DNA of 64,000 nt from Egaibacter sp046050465 (GCA_046050465.1 JBJOPS010000020.1:62001-126000); one strand, 5' to 3'. Shown: positions 43,069-51,838, numbered from the stretch's first letter. Numbers and translations are program-made. Notes: a model not told the origin generated them from the sequence alone.

Positions 43069-43598
43069 GAGGCGGCCTGCTCTTTCAGCAGTGCCACCAG
43101 CCGCACCAGCGCATGGTGAACGGTGGCCTGGCGCACCGCGGCACGGTCGCCGTCAAAGCGGCGCGTTTCGGTGACGACGCCTGCGGGCGTGGCAAACCCG
43201 AACCACACGGTGCCCACGGGTTTGGCAGCTGTGCCACCCGTGGGCCCAGCCACGCCGGTCACGGCCACCGCCACCTGCGCGCCCGAGTGCCGGATGGCGC
43301 CTTGCACCATGGCGCGGGCGACCGCTTCGCTTACCGCGCCGTGCTGGTTGATCAGCCCTGCGTCCACACCCAGCATGTCGGTCTTGGCAGCGTTGGAGTA
43401 GGTGACAAAGCCGCGCTCAAACCAGTTGCTGGAACCCGACAGGTCGGTGCAGGCCGCTGCAATCAGGCCGCCGGTGCAGCTTTCCGCTGCAGCGAGAAAC
43501 CAGCCCTTTTTTACAAGATAATTGGCCATTATCCCGCACAGGATATGCGTGGATAGCTCTGAATTTGATAGCGACGTGATGATGTGAAGATCAGTCAC
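43065..43598 (-). CDS. pncC: Nicotinamide-nucleotide amidohydrolase (CinA C-terminal family)
   Basis: The product is 177 residues of the CinA/PncC family, which removes the amide of NMN to give nicotinate mononucleotide in NAD recycling. Family motifs are LAAAESCTGGLIAAACTDL, GSSNWFERGFVTYSNAAK and AVTGVAGPTGG. The ATG at 43598 overlaps the stop of pgpA. A dispersed repeat fills the first 25 codons, so the first 23 residues (MTDLHIITSL and on) are probably added; an in-frame ATG at 43529 gives the normal N-terminus MANYLVKKGW. Confidence 0.9.
   Translation of the reverse strand: MTDLHIITSLSNSELSTHILCGIMANYLVKKGWFLAAAESCTGGLIAAACTDLSGSSNWFERGFVTYSNAAKTDMLGVDAGLINQHGAVSEAVARAMVQGAIRHSGAQVAVAVTGVAGPTGGTAAKPVGTVWFGFATPAGVVTETRRFDGDRAAVRQATVHHALVRLVALLKEQAAS
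43520..43572 (-). repeat. TAGCTAT-type dispersed repeat, copy 8 (5' end of pncC)
   Basis: On the minus strand it reads CGCTATCAAATTCAGAGCTA, then CCACGCATATCC, then GGATAATGGCCAATT. It lies within the 5' end of pncC and keeps the frame open. Confidence 0.85.
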
Positions 43599-44128
43599 CA
43601 GATGAACCTCCAGGCGGCTATGACCAGCACGGTGCAGGCCGCCGCTACCAAATCGTCAAACATGATGCCAAAGCCCGCCTTCGTCCACGCGTGACGGTCA
43701 TTGTGCGCATCCACGCCGTGGAACAACCGGTCAGCCCAACCTACGGGCCCGGGTTTGACTGCATCAAAAAAGCGGAACAACCCGAAGGCGATGACCTGGC
43801 CCCAGAACCCGGCCGGCAACACCAGCCACAGCACAATCCAGAACGCCACCACCTCGTCCCACACAATACTGCCGGGGTCCGGCACCTGCATGTTGCGGGC
43901 GGTGACGGTGCTGGCCCACCAGCCCAGCGCAAGGCAGAGTCCAATCAGCCATCCGGCCTGCGCGTCTGTCATGCCATAAAACTGCATCACCAAAAACGCC
44001 AGCCAGGCCCACAGCGTGCCGGATGTGCCCGGTGCCACCGGGCTCAGGCCAGAGCCAAAGCCCAGGGCAATGAGATGCGCCGGATGCGACAACATGAAAC
44101 GCCCCGTGGGCCGCGCGAGACAACTCAT
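43595..44128 (-). CDS. pgpA: Phosphatidylglycerophosphatase A
   Basis: The product is 177 residues with several membrane helices. PgpA motifs are HLIALGFGSGLSPVAPGTSG near the start and VPDPGSIVWDEVVAFWIVL, followed by FRFFDAVKPGPVGWADRLFHG with acidic and basic active-site residues. It removes phosphate from phosphatidylglycerol phosphate in phospholipid synthesis. I start at ATG 44128; the frame is open further upstream through thiL but that part is a shadow. The thiL-pgpA neighbourhood is a common bacterial arrangement. Confidence 0.92.
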   Translation of the reverse strand: MSCLARPTGRFMLSHPAHLIALGFGSGLSPVAPGTSGTLWAWLAFLVMQFYGMTDAQAGWLIGLCLALGWWASTVTARNMQVPDPGSIVWDEVVAFWIVLWLVLPAGFWGQVIAFGLFRFFDAVKPGPVGWADRLFHGVDAHNDRHAWTKAGFGIMFDDLVAAACTVLVIAAWRFIW

Positions 44129-44198
44129 GGTGTCATTATGGGGGAGGGAAAGACACGCGGTCTTCCTGTCTTCATGGAGAAACACAATTGACATGTAT

Positions 44199-45230
44199 TC
44201 AGGCAAAGTGGTCGAATGATCGGAAGGTGTTGGTGATCTCATCTCCGGTTGCACCGACCAGTCGTAAACCCGGCCTGGACTGAATCTGGCCGATGCGGGT
44301 GACGGGCAGGGCGCTGGCGCGTGCCGCGGTCTGCACGGCGTCTCGGTGAGCCGCTGGCGCCGTGAACAGCAGCTCGTAGTCGTCACCACCGGCCAGAACA
44401 TAGTTCAGACAGGTTTGAAGGTCCGTTTCCCGGTTGTTTTTAGTGCTAAATAAGCCATCAGCCGGCATCCAATAAGTGTGACTAGCTATCAATTTAATAG
44501 CTATCGAGGTGTCGATCACGGCGCCGACCTGTGATGCCGTGAGGATGTGCCCGAGATCACCCAGCAGCCCGTCGCTCACGTCAATCGCTGCCGAGGCGAC
44601 GCCGCGCAGGGCCATGCCCAGCGCCACCCGTGGGGAGGGTGTCTCCAGCCGCACGCGCGCCGGGTTGAACACTGCGTCGGGTACCAGCAGTCTGCCGTTC
44701 AAAACGTCCAGCGCCAGTCGGGCATCGCCCAGCGTGCCGCTGACATAAATGTCATCATCCACCTTCGCACCTGAGCGCAGCAGGGCCTGCGTGCGGCCGT
44801 TCACCACGGGGACTTCACCAAACACCGTGATGCAGATGTTCAGTGGCCCCTGCGTGGTGTCGCCGCCGATGAGCTCACAGCCGTGTGCATCGGCCAGCGC
44901 GAAGAGTCCTTTCGAAAAGGCTGCCAGCCAGCCCTCATCCACGCCGGGCAGTGCCAGCGCCAGCGTGAAGGCCAGAGGTTTGGCGCCACAAGCTGCCAGG
45001 TCACTCAGGTTCACGGCCAGGGCCTTGTGGCCCAGCGTCTGCGGGGCCACGTCCGGGAAGAAATGGCGACCCTGCACCAGCATGTCGCTCGAAATGGCCA
45101 TTTGCGTGCCGGGTGCCGGCTGCAGCAGCGCACAGTCGTCACCGATGCCCAGCGCTGAGTGAAGGGTGGGGCGTTTGAAGTAACGCGCAATCAGGTCAAA
45201 CTCTCCCATGCAATCTGCCATGTTGCTCAT
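44199..45230 (-). CDS. thiL: Thiamine-monophosphate kinase
   Basis: The product is 343 residues. ThiL motifs are GEFDLIARYF at the start, GIGDDCALL and the metal-binding GGDTTQGPLNICITVFGEV, with AAIDVSDGLLGDLGHI and AGGDDYELLFT. The enzyme phosphorylates thiamine monophosphate to the active diphosphate cofactor, which the transketolase in this window also uses. A dispersed repeat is built into the frame between the last two motifs (about residues 243-260). ATG 45230 overlaps the stop of the small upstream ORF; ATG 45209 is also possible. Confidence 0.94.
   Translation of the reverse strand: MSNMADCMGEFDLIARYFKRPTLHSALGIGDDCALLQPAPGTQMAISSDMLVQGRHFFPDVAPQTLGHKALAVNLSDLAACGAKPLAFTLALALPGVDEGWLAAFSKGLFALADAHGCELIGGDTTQGPLNICITVFGEVPVVNGRTQALLRSGAKVDDDIYVSGTLGDARLALDVLNGRLLVPDAVFNPARVRLETPSPRVALGMALRGVASAAIDVSDGLLGDLGHILTASQVGAVIDTSIAIKLIASHTYWMPADGLFSTKNNRETDLQTCLNYVLAGGDDYELLFTAPAAHRDAVQTAARASALPVTRIGQIQSRPGLRLVGATGDEITNTFRSFDHFA
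44450..44504 (-). repeat. TAGCTAT-type dispersed repeat, copy 9 (inside thiL)
   Basis: On the minus strand it reads ATAGCTATTAAATTGATAGC, then AGTCACACTTATTGG, then CCGGCTGATGGCTT. It is read through in frame as part of ThiL. Confidence 0.82.
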
Positions 45231-45460
45231 TCTTCCTTCGCTGGGGCGGTTGTGGCAACGGCACTTCGGGTGGGCCACAGGAGACCCAGCGGCTGTTCGA
45301 CCATGCGGCACCAGATGGCCTGGCGAATGCGTCCCAGATTCAGCGCACCAATGAGGGGCAGTGCAGCCACACGCCACCACAGGGCGGGCTCACGCACCAC
45401 GTCCCAACCCAGCGTGCCCTGGGGACTCAACGTGTCCAGCAGTCCGGGCAGGTTGCGCAT
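45227..45460 (-). CDS. Small hypothetical protein between apaG and thiL
   Basis: The product is 77 residues of unknown function with a Trp-rich hydrophobic centre (ALWWRVAALPLIGALNLG) and a basic stretch (RIRQAIWCRM). It overlaps the start of thiL by four bases (ATGA), which supports real translation. The hydrophobic part is short for a full membrane helix but might sit on the membrane. I do not recognise the family. Confidence 0.55.
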   Translation of the reverse strand: MRNLPGLLDTLSPQGTLGWDVVREPALWWRVAALPLIGALNLGRIRQAIWCRMVEQPLGLLWPTRSAVATTAPAKEE

Positions 45461-45484
45461 GGTATGGCGATTTCAGCGCGGCAG

Positions 45485-45877
45485 TCAGTGCAGCGTACGG
45501 TGGTCGCCTGCTGCGCTCAGTGCATCCAGCACGAACATGGGTATGTCAGCATCGAATTTTTCACCGTCCTCGGCCACACAAAAAAAACTGCCATGCATGG
45601 TGCCTGTGGGTGTACGCAAACGGGTTGCACTGGTGTATTCAAACCGTTGCCCAGGTTTGAGCAGAGGTTGCTGCCCTACCACGCCCAGGCCTTTGATCCT
45701 TTCTGTATGGCCATTGGCATCGTTGACGCTCCATGTTCTGGAAATCAGTTGTGCGGCCACCTTGCCTGTGTTGATGATGGCAATGGTGTAGGCAAATACA
45801 TACAAGGCGTCATCCGGACGAGACTGATTTTGCAGAAACTGAGGCACGACTTCCACAAGAAATTGATACTTGACCAT
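45485..45877 (-). CDS. apaG: ApaG-family protein
   Basis: The product is 130 residues, the normal size of ApaG. It shows YVFAYTIAIINTGKVAAQL, then the family core SRTWSVNDANGHTERIKGLGVVGQQP and GEKFDADIPMFVL (each quoted only in part). ApaG has a fibronectin-like fold; its role in Co/Mg resistance is known from mutants, but the mechanism is unclear. It is the first gene of the minus-strand operon and is divergent from rpe at a distance of 28 bases. Confidence 0.94.
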   Translation of the reverse strand: MVKYQFLVEVVPQFLQNQSRPDDALYVFAYTIAIINTGKVAAQLISRTWSVNDANGHTERIKGLGVVGQQPLLKPGQRFEYTSATRLRTPTGTMHGSFFCVAEDGEKFDADIPMFVLDALSAAGDHRTLH

Positions 45878-45905
45878 TCCCCGATCCTACCTGCGAAAAT
45901 AGCGC

Positions 45906-46592
45906 ATGACAAAAACCTACCGCATTGCCCCGTCGATTCTGTCCGCCGACTTTGCCCGCTTGGGTGAGGAGATAAAAAATGTCATCGCCGCAGGGGCTGA
46001 CTGGATTCACTTTGACGTGATGGACAATCACTATGTCCCCAACCTGACCTTTGGCCCCATGATTTGCCAGGCACTAAAACCGCATGCCAAAACGGCAGCG
46101 GGTGTGACGGTGCCCATTGACGTGCACCTTATGGTGCAGCCTGTGGATACTTTGGCGACGGCTTTTGCCGACGCAGGTGCAGACTACATCAGTTTTCATC
46201 CTGATGCGTCTGGGCACGTGCACCGTAGCATTCAGGCCATCAAATCCAAGGGGTGCAAAGCTGGCCTGGTGTTCAACCCCGCAGAGCCACTGGATGTGCT
46301 GGACTGGGTGATTGATGATCTTGACTTGATCCTCATCATGAGTGTCAATCCTGGCTTCGGGGGCCAAGGCTTCATCGATTCTGCACTGCGCAAGGTAGAG
46401 GCTGTTCGTAAAAGAATTGATGTCAGCGCCAAAGATATTCGCCTGGAGGTCGATGGTGGCGTCAAAGTTGACAATATACGACGCATAGCTGATGCCGGTG
46501 CCGACACTTTTGTCGCGGGCAGTGCCATTTTTGGCCAGCCAGACTACCGGTACGTGGTGGATGCCATGCGTCACGTTTTGCCTAAACGCTGA
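45906..46592 (+). CDS. rpe: Ribulose-phosphate 3-epimerase
   Basis: The product is 228 residues, a TIM-barrel enzyme that interconverts ribulose 5-phosphate and xylulose 5-phosphate. Motifs are APSILSADFARLGEE at the start, HFDVMDNHYVPNLTFGP with the metal ligands, IDVHLMV and the phosphate-binding LEVDGGVKVDN plus FVAGSAIFG. A TTGACC (45870-45875) and a GAAAAT (45895-45900), five bases before the ATG, form a possible promoter, suggesting a very short leader. Confidence 0.97.
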   Translation: MTKTYRIAPSILSADFARLGEEIKNVIAAGADWIHFDVMDNHYVPNLTFGPMICQALKPHAKTAAGVTVPIDVHLMVQPVDTLATAFADAGADYISFHPDASGHVHRSIQAIKSKGCKAGLVFNPAEPLDVLDWVIDDLDLILIMSVNPGFGGQGFIDSALRKVEAVRKRIDVSAKDIRLEVDGGVKVDNIRRIADAGADTFVAGSAIFGQPDYRYVVDAMRHVLPKR

Positions 46593-46627
46593 TCAGTTTA
46601 TACCTGCTGCAATAACGCCTCCCCAGT

Positions 46628-49441
46628 ATGCAAGCAGACCAAGGAGTTTCGTTCGGCGCAGTCAATGCTTCCCGGCGAATGCATTGGGCCATGCTGGCGA
46701 TGCTTGCGTTGATAACGGGCGTTGTCGTTGCGCAGAACTGGTTGGCATTCAGGATCGGATCGATTCACCAAACTGATTCAAAAATCATCAGTCTTGCGGC
46801 TGCACAACGGACTCACGGGCAACACATTGCACGTCTGGCGTTGTTGAGTGCCAGTGATACGGCCAGAAATGAAATAGAGAAGGTGTTGGCCGGCATGAAG
46901 GCGCAGGCGCGCGATCTGGAGGAGTTGCTTGCTGCTCGCGGGGTGAGTGTGGCAGAGTCATTGCCCACGGACCAGGACGACGACATGGTGCGTTTGCGCG
47001 AGGTGACTCAAAAGTGGCGGAACTCCCGTCAGCAATTCGTGGCGCGAGTGGCGGAATTTGTCAAGGTCCGGGAGGCTTTTGAATTTGCCGAAATCCCCCG
47101 TGTAACCCGGGCACTGCATAAGCAGGCAGACATTTATTTTTCTGACGCACAGCTATTGCTGGATCGGGCCGAGGCACTCGCCCAGGACCGTGAAAAACAG
47201 ACCCGACAATCGGTCTTGCTCTGGACGGGTTTCATCATTGGCATGATGGGGCTATTGGCAATAACTGTGGTGAACCCGACGGCCCGCTTTGTGCGCCGCC
47301 AGCATGCTCTTTTGCAGATGCAGGCAAATGAGATGCGGCGTCTGGCCCTGGTTGCTGCACATACTTCAAACTGGGTTGTCATTACCGACGTGCGGCTCAA
47401 GCTGGTTTGGGCAAATCTGGCTTTTCTGTCGGGGGTTGGCTTTTCCATTGAGCAGCTGGCTGGAAAGGGACTGCGCTCCTTTTTATCGCCTGATGGCAAC
47501 GATCTGGATGAGCTTGATCGTGCGGCCGAAGAACTCAGCCAGGGGCTGGGAGTTCGAGTTGACGTGTTCGTGCGAACGCACGATGGGCAAGGGGTCTGGC
47601 TGGATCTGGATTGCCAGCCCATGACTGACGAACAGAAAGTTGTTACAGGATTTTTGATTCTTGGTAATGACATTACGGAAGAGATGGTTCAACGCCGAAG
47701 ATTACGCGCCCTGTTTGACGCCTTGCCTGTAGGCGTGATTTTGTACAACAACACTGGCCGCGTTATCGATTGCAATGCAACTGCACTCAAACTCACCCAG
47801 ATGGAGATCCACGAGTTTGCCAATTACGAGACGATGGTTACACCTGTGTCTCGGGCACATCCTGATGTAAGAGTCGTGCGTGATGATTTGACCAGCTACC
47901 CCATTGAGGAGCAACCTGTTGCGCGGACGTTGAAGACGCAACAGGCTTTGCGTCGTGAGGCGGTTGGGTATCTGAGTCCCGATGGGGCGCTGTTCTGGAC
48001 GCTTGTCAATACAGAACCGCTGGTTGACGCCCAACGGCAACTGACCGGCGTGATTGAGTGTTTCATGGATGTTAGCCGCCAGAAAGAACTGGAACAACGC
48101 CTGCGTGACCTGTCTCATATGGATAGTCTTACGCAACTACCCAATCGTGTCGTCCTTCTGGATCAGATCAATGCTGCTTTACTGCGGCGCCGTGCCCGGC
48201 CTGGGTATCACTTTGCAGTGCTGTTCATGGATTTTGATCGTTTCAAGCAGGTGAACGACACGTTGGGGCATGTCGTCGGCGATGAGCTGTTGCGTCAGAT
48301 TGCCAAGCGGCTGCAGATCAGCCTGCGACTGGGGGACACTTTTGTGCAGACCAGCGATTCCAGTCAGATGGCGGCACGTATTGGAGGCGATGAATTTGTT
48401 GTTGTTCTGGATGACATTCGTGGTGACCCGGATGCTGAAGTGGTGGCCGCACGCCTGCTCGATGTGCTGGCTGCCCCGTACTATATTGACAGCCATACGG
48501 TGAACTCCAGCGTGAGTATTGGTATTGTCACTGCGGCCAATGCGGTAGACGATGTGGAGTCGGTGCTGCGCGATGCTGACATTGCCATGTATGAAGCCAA
48601 GCGTACCGGCCGTGGACGGTACGTGATGTTCGAGCCGTCGATGCACCGAAGGGTGCGCGACAACGTGGCGTTGGAAAACGACTTGCGACAGGCACTGCAG
48701 TTGCATGAACTCTCGGTCGTGTATCAGCCATTGGTAAATCTCACGACAGGTGCTCTTGCCGGAATGGAGGCGCTGGTTCGCTGGGAACATCCTAAGCGCG
48801 GCATGGTGTCGCCAGCGGAGTTCATTCCGGTGGCTGAAGCCAGTGGCATGATTCTGAGGGTAGGGGCATTTGTGTTGCAAACAGCCTGTTCGGAGTTTGC
48901 CTGGCTGCAGGGCATGCTGGGAGCTGATGCGCCTGAGTCGGTGTCTGTCAACCTGTCGCGCGCCCAGTTGCGTGAGCCCGACCTGACCAAGATGATTCGG
49001 GATACCTTGCGTGCAAACGGCATGGTTGCTTCACAGCTCCAGCTCGAAATTACCGAGAGTCTGGCTGCGCAGGACTTGACCGTGCAGGCTTGTTTGCATG
49101 AAATCAAGGCGTTGGGCGTGACCCTTGCACTGGATGATTTTGGAACCGGGTATTCTTCGTTGTCGTGTCTGGTCGAGCTGCCCATTGATACTGTAAAAAT
49201 AGATCGGACATTTGTCAGTGCAGCCCAGGACAGCGACTATCACCGCGTTTTGATTGAGGCGATGCTGCTGGTTGCCCGCACGTTGGGAATGAGTACCGTG
49301 GCCGAGGGTATTGAAACAGCCGGGCAGGCAGTCATGATGAAAGTGTTGGGATGTACCAAGGGCCAAGGCTACTTGTATAGCAGACCACTTACACGTGACG
49401 CACTGGTTCGCTGGATCGAATCCATGCGGGAAATGGCGTGA
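46628..49441 (+). CDS. PilJ-type sensor, PAS, GGDEF and EAL protein
   Basis: The product is 937 residues. A membrane helix at about 17-39 and a second near 200-218 bound a periplasmic part of the PilJ/NarX type (SLAAAQRTHGQHIARLALLS). Two PAS-like domains follow (about 235-355 and 360-480), then a GGDEF domain with intact RIGGDEFVVVL (about 585) and an EAL domain with GMEALVRWEHP, LEITESLA and LDDFGTGYSSL. Both the cyclase and phosphodiesterase motifs for cyclic-di-GMP look intact. It follows rpe after 35 bases and faces another GGDEF-EAL gene tail to tail. Confidence 0.93.
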   Translation: MQADQGVSFGAVNASRRMHWAMLAMLALITGVVVAQNWLAFRIGSIHQTDSKIISLAAAQRTHGQHIARLALLSASDTARNEIEKVLAGMKAQARDLEELLAARGVSVAESLPTDQDDDMVRLREVTQKWRNSRQQFVARVAEFVKVREAFEFAEIPRVTRALHKQADIYFSDAQLLLDRAEALAQDREKQTRQSVLLWTGFIIGMMGLLAITVVNPTARFVRRQHALLQMQANEMRRLALVAAHTSNWVVITDVRLKLVWANLAFLSGVGFSIEQLAGKGLRSFLSPDGNDLDELDRAAEELSQGLGVRVDVFVRTHDGQGVWLDLDCQPMTDEQKVVTGFLILGNDITEEMVQRRRLRALFDALPVGVILYNNTGRVIDCNATALKLTQMEIHEFANYETMVTPVSRAHPDVRVVRDDLTSYPIEEQPVARTLKTQQALRREAVGYLSPDGALFWTLVNTEPLVDAQRQLTGVIECFMDVSRQKELEQRLRDLSHMDSLTQLPNRVVLLDQINAALLRRRARPGYHFAVLFMDFDRFKQVNDTLGHVVGDELLRQIAKRLQISLRLGDTFVQTSDSSQMAARIGGDEFVVVLDDIRGDPDAEVVAARLLDVLAAPYYIDSHTVNSSVSIGIVTAANAVDDVESVLRDADIAMYEAKRTGRGRYVMFEPSMHRRVRDNVALENDLRQALQLHELSVVYQPLVNLTTGALAGMEALVRWEHPKRGMVSPAEFIPVAEASGMILRVGAFVLQTACSEFAWLQGMLGADAPESVSVNLSRAQLREPDLTKMIRDTLRANGMVASQLQLEITESLAAQDLTVQACLHEIKALGVTLALDDFGTGYSSLSCLVELPIDTVKIDRTFVSAAQDSDYHRVLIEAMLLVARTLGMSTVAEGIETAGQAVMMKVLGCTKGQGYLYSRPLTRDALVRWIESMREMA

Positions 49442-49478
49442 CTGCCCGTGTCGCGGCTGACGGGGCAAGATGGAAGTT

Positions 49479-51566
49479 TCAGTTCACTGGTCTCAGCGGA
49501 GGCAACTCCATCGGGATGGTCGCGAAAAGCGACTCGCGCACCTCGCCACGGAGTGTGGCCAGATTACGGCTAGCCGCGTGCCCGATGTGGGTCAAATCAG
49601 TCGGTGGAGTGGGCCGGCCAAGAAAAAATCCCTGTAGTTCATCGCAACCGAGTTCCCGTAGCACGGATATCTGCGCGCGCGTCTCAACGCCTTCGGCGTT
49701 GACTGTCATGCCCAGTGAGTGGGCCAGCATGATGATCGAATGAACAATAACTGCGACCTTGGGGTCGTCCGTCAGGTTCCTGGTAAAAACCTGATCAATC
49801 TTGACCTTGTCAAACGGAAACCGCCACAGATAAGCCAAACTGGAATAACCCGTACCAAAATCGTCCATGGCTATTGAGACGCCTAACGCAGCCAGTTGTC
49901 TCAACGTCTCCATGATGCGATCCGAACTGGTCATGAGCAGGGACTCTGTGATCTCCAGCCCCAGACGTTCGGGGGCAAGGCCACTATCCTGCAATGCCCG
50001 GGCCACCTGCTTCACCAGTTTGCCCCCGGCAAACTGGTTGGCGGACAGGTTCACGGCTACAGTCAGAGTCGATGGCCAGGTTTGTGCATCTTTGCAAGCC
50101 TGCTGCAGTACCCACAGACCAATCTCATCAATCAACCCTGACGTTTCAGCGAGGGGGATAAATTCGCCTGGTGTCACCATGCCGAGTTTGGGATGTTTCC
50201 ATCGTACTAGGGCTTCGTAGCCGATCAGCAAGTCACCATCGTTGCCGTATTGTGGTTGGTAGTAGACCAGCAATTGACCGGTTGAAATGGCTTGTCGTAG
50301 ATCGCGTGTAAGCTCGCGTTTTGCCTGCATCTGCCGATCCAGCGCGTCGTCGTAATATGCGTACGAACCACGACATAGCTTTTTTGCCCGGAACAGCGCC
50401 TGATCGGCCTTGGTCATCAAGTCGTCCGGTTCGCTGCCGTCAGAACCATTCATCACGATTCCAATGCTGGCGCCACACAGCACCTCGTGACCTGACAGTT
50501 CAATCGGCTCTGCCAGCGTGTCCCTGATTCTTTTTGCAAAAGGGGTGACGGTGGACTGGACGGCCTCGCCCATCAGCAAAACGGCAAATTCGTCACCGCC
50601 AAGACGGGCAACCTTGTCACTTTCACGCAAGCAAGCTTTCAGGCGTTGGGTGGTGAGCCGAAGCGCTTCATCGCCCAGTGCATGACCCAGGGAATCGTTT
50701 ACCTCCTTGAATCGGTCCAGATCAATTCGCAGCAACGAAAACCCAGGCCCACCTGCGGACTTGCTCCTGGCTGCCATGCCCAGTGCATTGTTGAAGCTGG
50801 CGCGATTCATGGCACCACTGAGCACATCATGGTGAGCCAGATAGTGGACCTTGTCCTCGGCTTTTCGCTGCTTTTTTAACCGCAATACATACTGATAGGT
50901 CGCCACCGAGCCAATCAAAACCAGCAAAATGGTGACGCCAGCGGCAATCCGTAAAAGCGCCTGCGTGGCGTTGGCTGCCCGGTGAGATTGATCTATATGT
51001 ACTTCGATAATGCCCACAATCTTGCGATCCACCAGCAATGGGACATGAGCCTCTCCATGTACCGCTGAACCACCGGGCCATGCCGCGCGCCGTAATGCGA
51101 TACTTGGATTGCCCCCCAGAACCTGTTGAAGAATGCCTGTCTTGTGACCAAGGCCTTGCGTGAGATTGTCGTAAGGTACGATTTCCGACTTGTCCAGGTC
51201 TTCGGATGCCAGAAGCAGACGCCCACCTGGATCGTATAGTCTGAACGCAAAAACATCAGTCGATTTACTCAGACGTTGCAAGCGTTCACGTGTGCTGGGC
51301 ATGAGCTGGCCCGTGGGAAAAACGGCTCCTGGATCCGGCACGATTTCACTGAACAGCTGGGACCAGCGCATGGCGGATTGCCTGATGTCCTGCTTGAGTT
51401 GTCGATCCGACTCCTGCCGCGTCAGCCAGCCCATCACAAGAAGGGTCAGGATCAGGGCGCAGATCCAAATCAAGGCCGATTTCCAGTCGGCTTTTCTCAT
51501 GACGAAGTCGGCGCCTCGTCGTGAATGTTGTTCATGTTGTGCAATCAGGGTTTCGCTTGCAGCCAT
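49479..51566 (-). CDS. Membrane GGDEF-EAL cyclic-di-GMP protein
   Basis: The product is about 695 residues. An N-terminal helix (about 30-50; ALIWICALILTLLVMGWL) and a second near 210 flank a periplasmic region with AVHGEAHVPLLVDRKIVGI. The cytoplasmic part has a GGDEF domain (LGGDEFAVLL) and an EAL domain (GYEALVRWKHPKLG, LEITESLL and MDDFGTGYSSL), all intact. The start is uncertain: ATGs at 51575, 51566 and 51500 are possible and none has a good ribosome site. It is head to head with the trp leader region and tail to tail with the other GGDEF-EAL gene. Confidence 0.9.
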   Translation of the reverse strand: MAASETLIAQHEQHSRRGADFVMRKADWKSALIWICALILTLLVMGWLTRQESDRQLKQDIRQSAMRWSQLFSEIVPDPGAVFPTGQLMPSTRERLQRLSKSTDVFAFRLYDPGGRLLLASEDLDKSEIVPYDNLTQGLGHKTGILQQVLGGNPSIALRRAAWPGGSAVHGEAHVPLLVDRKIVGIIEVHIDQSHRAANATQALLRIAAGVTILLVLIGSVATYQYVLRLKKQRKAEDKVHYLAHHDVLSGAMNRASFNNALGMAARSKSAGGPGFSLLRIDLDRFKEVNDSLGHALGDEALRLTTQRLKACLRESDKVARLGGDEFAVLLMGEAVQSTVTPFAKRIRDTLAEPIELSGHEVLCGASIGIVMNGSDGSEPDDLMTKADQALFRAKKLCRGSYAYYDDALDRQMQAKRELTRDLRQAISTGQLLVYYQPQYGNDGDLLIGYEALVRWKHPKLGMVTPGEFIPLAETSGLIDEIGLWVLQQACKDAQTWPSTLTVAVNLSANQFAGGKLVKQVARALQDSGLAPERLGLEITESLLMTSSDRIMETLRQLAALGVSIAMDDFGTGYSSLAYLWRFPFDKVKIDQVFTRNLTDDPKVAVIVHSIIMLAHSLGMTVNAEGVETRAQISVLRELGCDELQGFFLGRPTPPTDLTHIGHAASRNLATLRGEVRESLFATIPMELPPLRPVN

Positions 51567-51632
51567 TATCGGCATCTGGCATGCAAACTTAAACCGGGAA
51601 AACGGGGTTTTCCCGTCGCCTTTTGTCTTTGC

Positions 51633-51638
51633 TACACT
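51633..51638 (+). promoter_or_regulatory. -10-like hexamer for the trp leader
   Basis: TACACT ends six bases before the ATG at 51645, which would put the transcript start at that ATG. A hairpin with arms CGGGAAAA and TTTTCCCG (51595-51615) lies just upstream, and the -35 element is not clear. Confidence 0.4.
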
Positions 51639-51644
51639 GTTGCC

Positions 51645-51728
51645 ATGTTCATTCACCGCACGATCATCACGGGGTTTAGCGACCGGGGAGCCTGGCCCTG
51701 GCGTCAGCCATCTGTCGTGTGCGGTTGA
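51645..51728 (+). CDS. trpL: Putative trp leader peptide TrpL, leaderless
   Basis: This 27-codon frame between a divergent GGDEF-EAL gene and trpE contains two Trp codons in AWPWR (TGG at 51693 and 51699), as expected for an attenuator peptide. The second Trp codon lies at the start of a pairing segment. Its ATG has no ribosome site and a -10-like hexamer just upstream, which fits the leaderless trpL known from Sinorhizobium. Translation here is unproven. Confidence 0.5.
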   Translation: MFIHRTIITGFSDRGAWPWRQPSVVCG

Positions 51729-51785
51729 TTGGCACCGGTTGACGCCTTAGCGTTTGCGCGTGCTTCGCGCCCCAAAGCGGGGCAT
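51700..51785 (+). promoter_or_regulatory. Candidate trp attenuator pairing segments
   Basis: GGCGTCAGCC (51700-51709) can pair with GGTTGACGCC (51737-51746) with one G-U pair. Two further hairpins follow: GCGCG/CGCGC (51756-51770) and GCCCC/GGGGC (51770-51784). Stalling at the Trp codons could select between these folds. The last hairpin lacks a U-run, so the terminator is uncertain. Confidence 0.4.
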
Positions 51786-51838
51786 TGAATTGAATGAACG
51801 CCCTGCAGCAGCAGGGTGAGCGAGTGGAGGCTCTTACC

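Noticed and set aside
51595..51615. Hairpin CGGGAAAA/TTTTCCCG as a terminator
   Set aside because: No gene ends there on either strand; it lies in a promoter region, so a regulatory role or chance is more likely.
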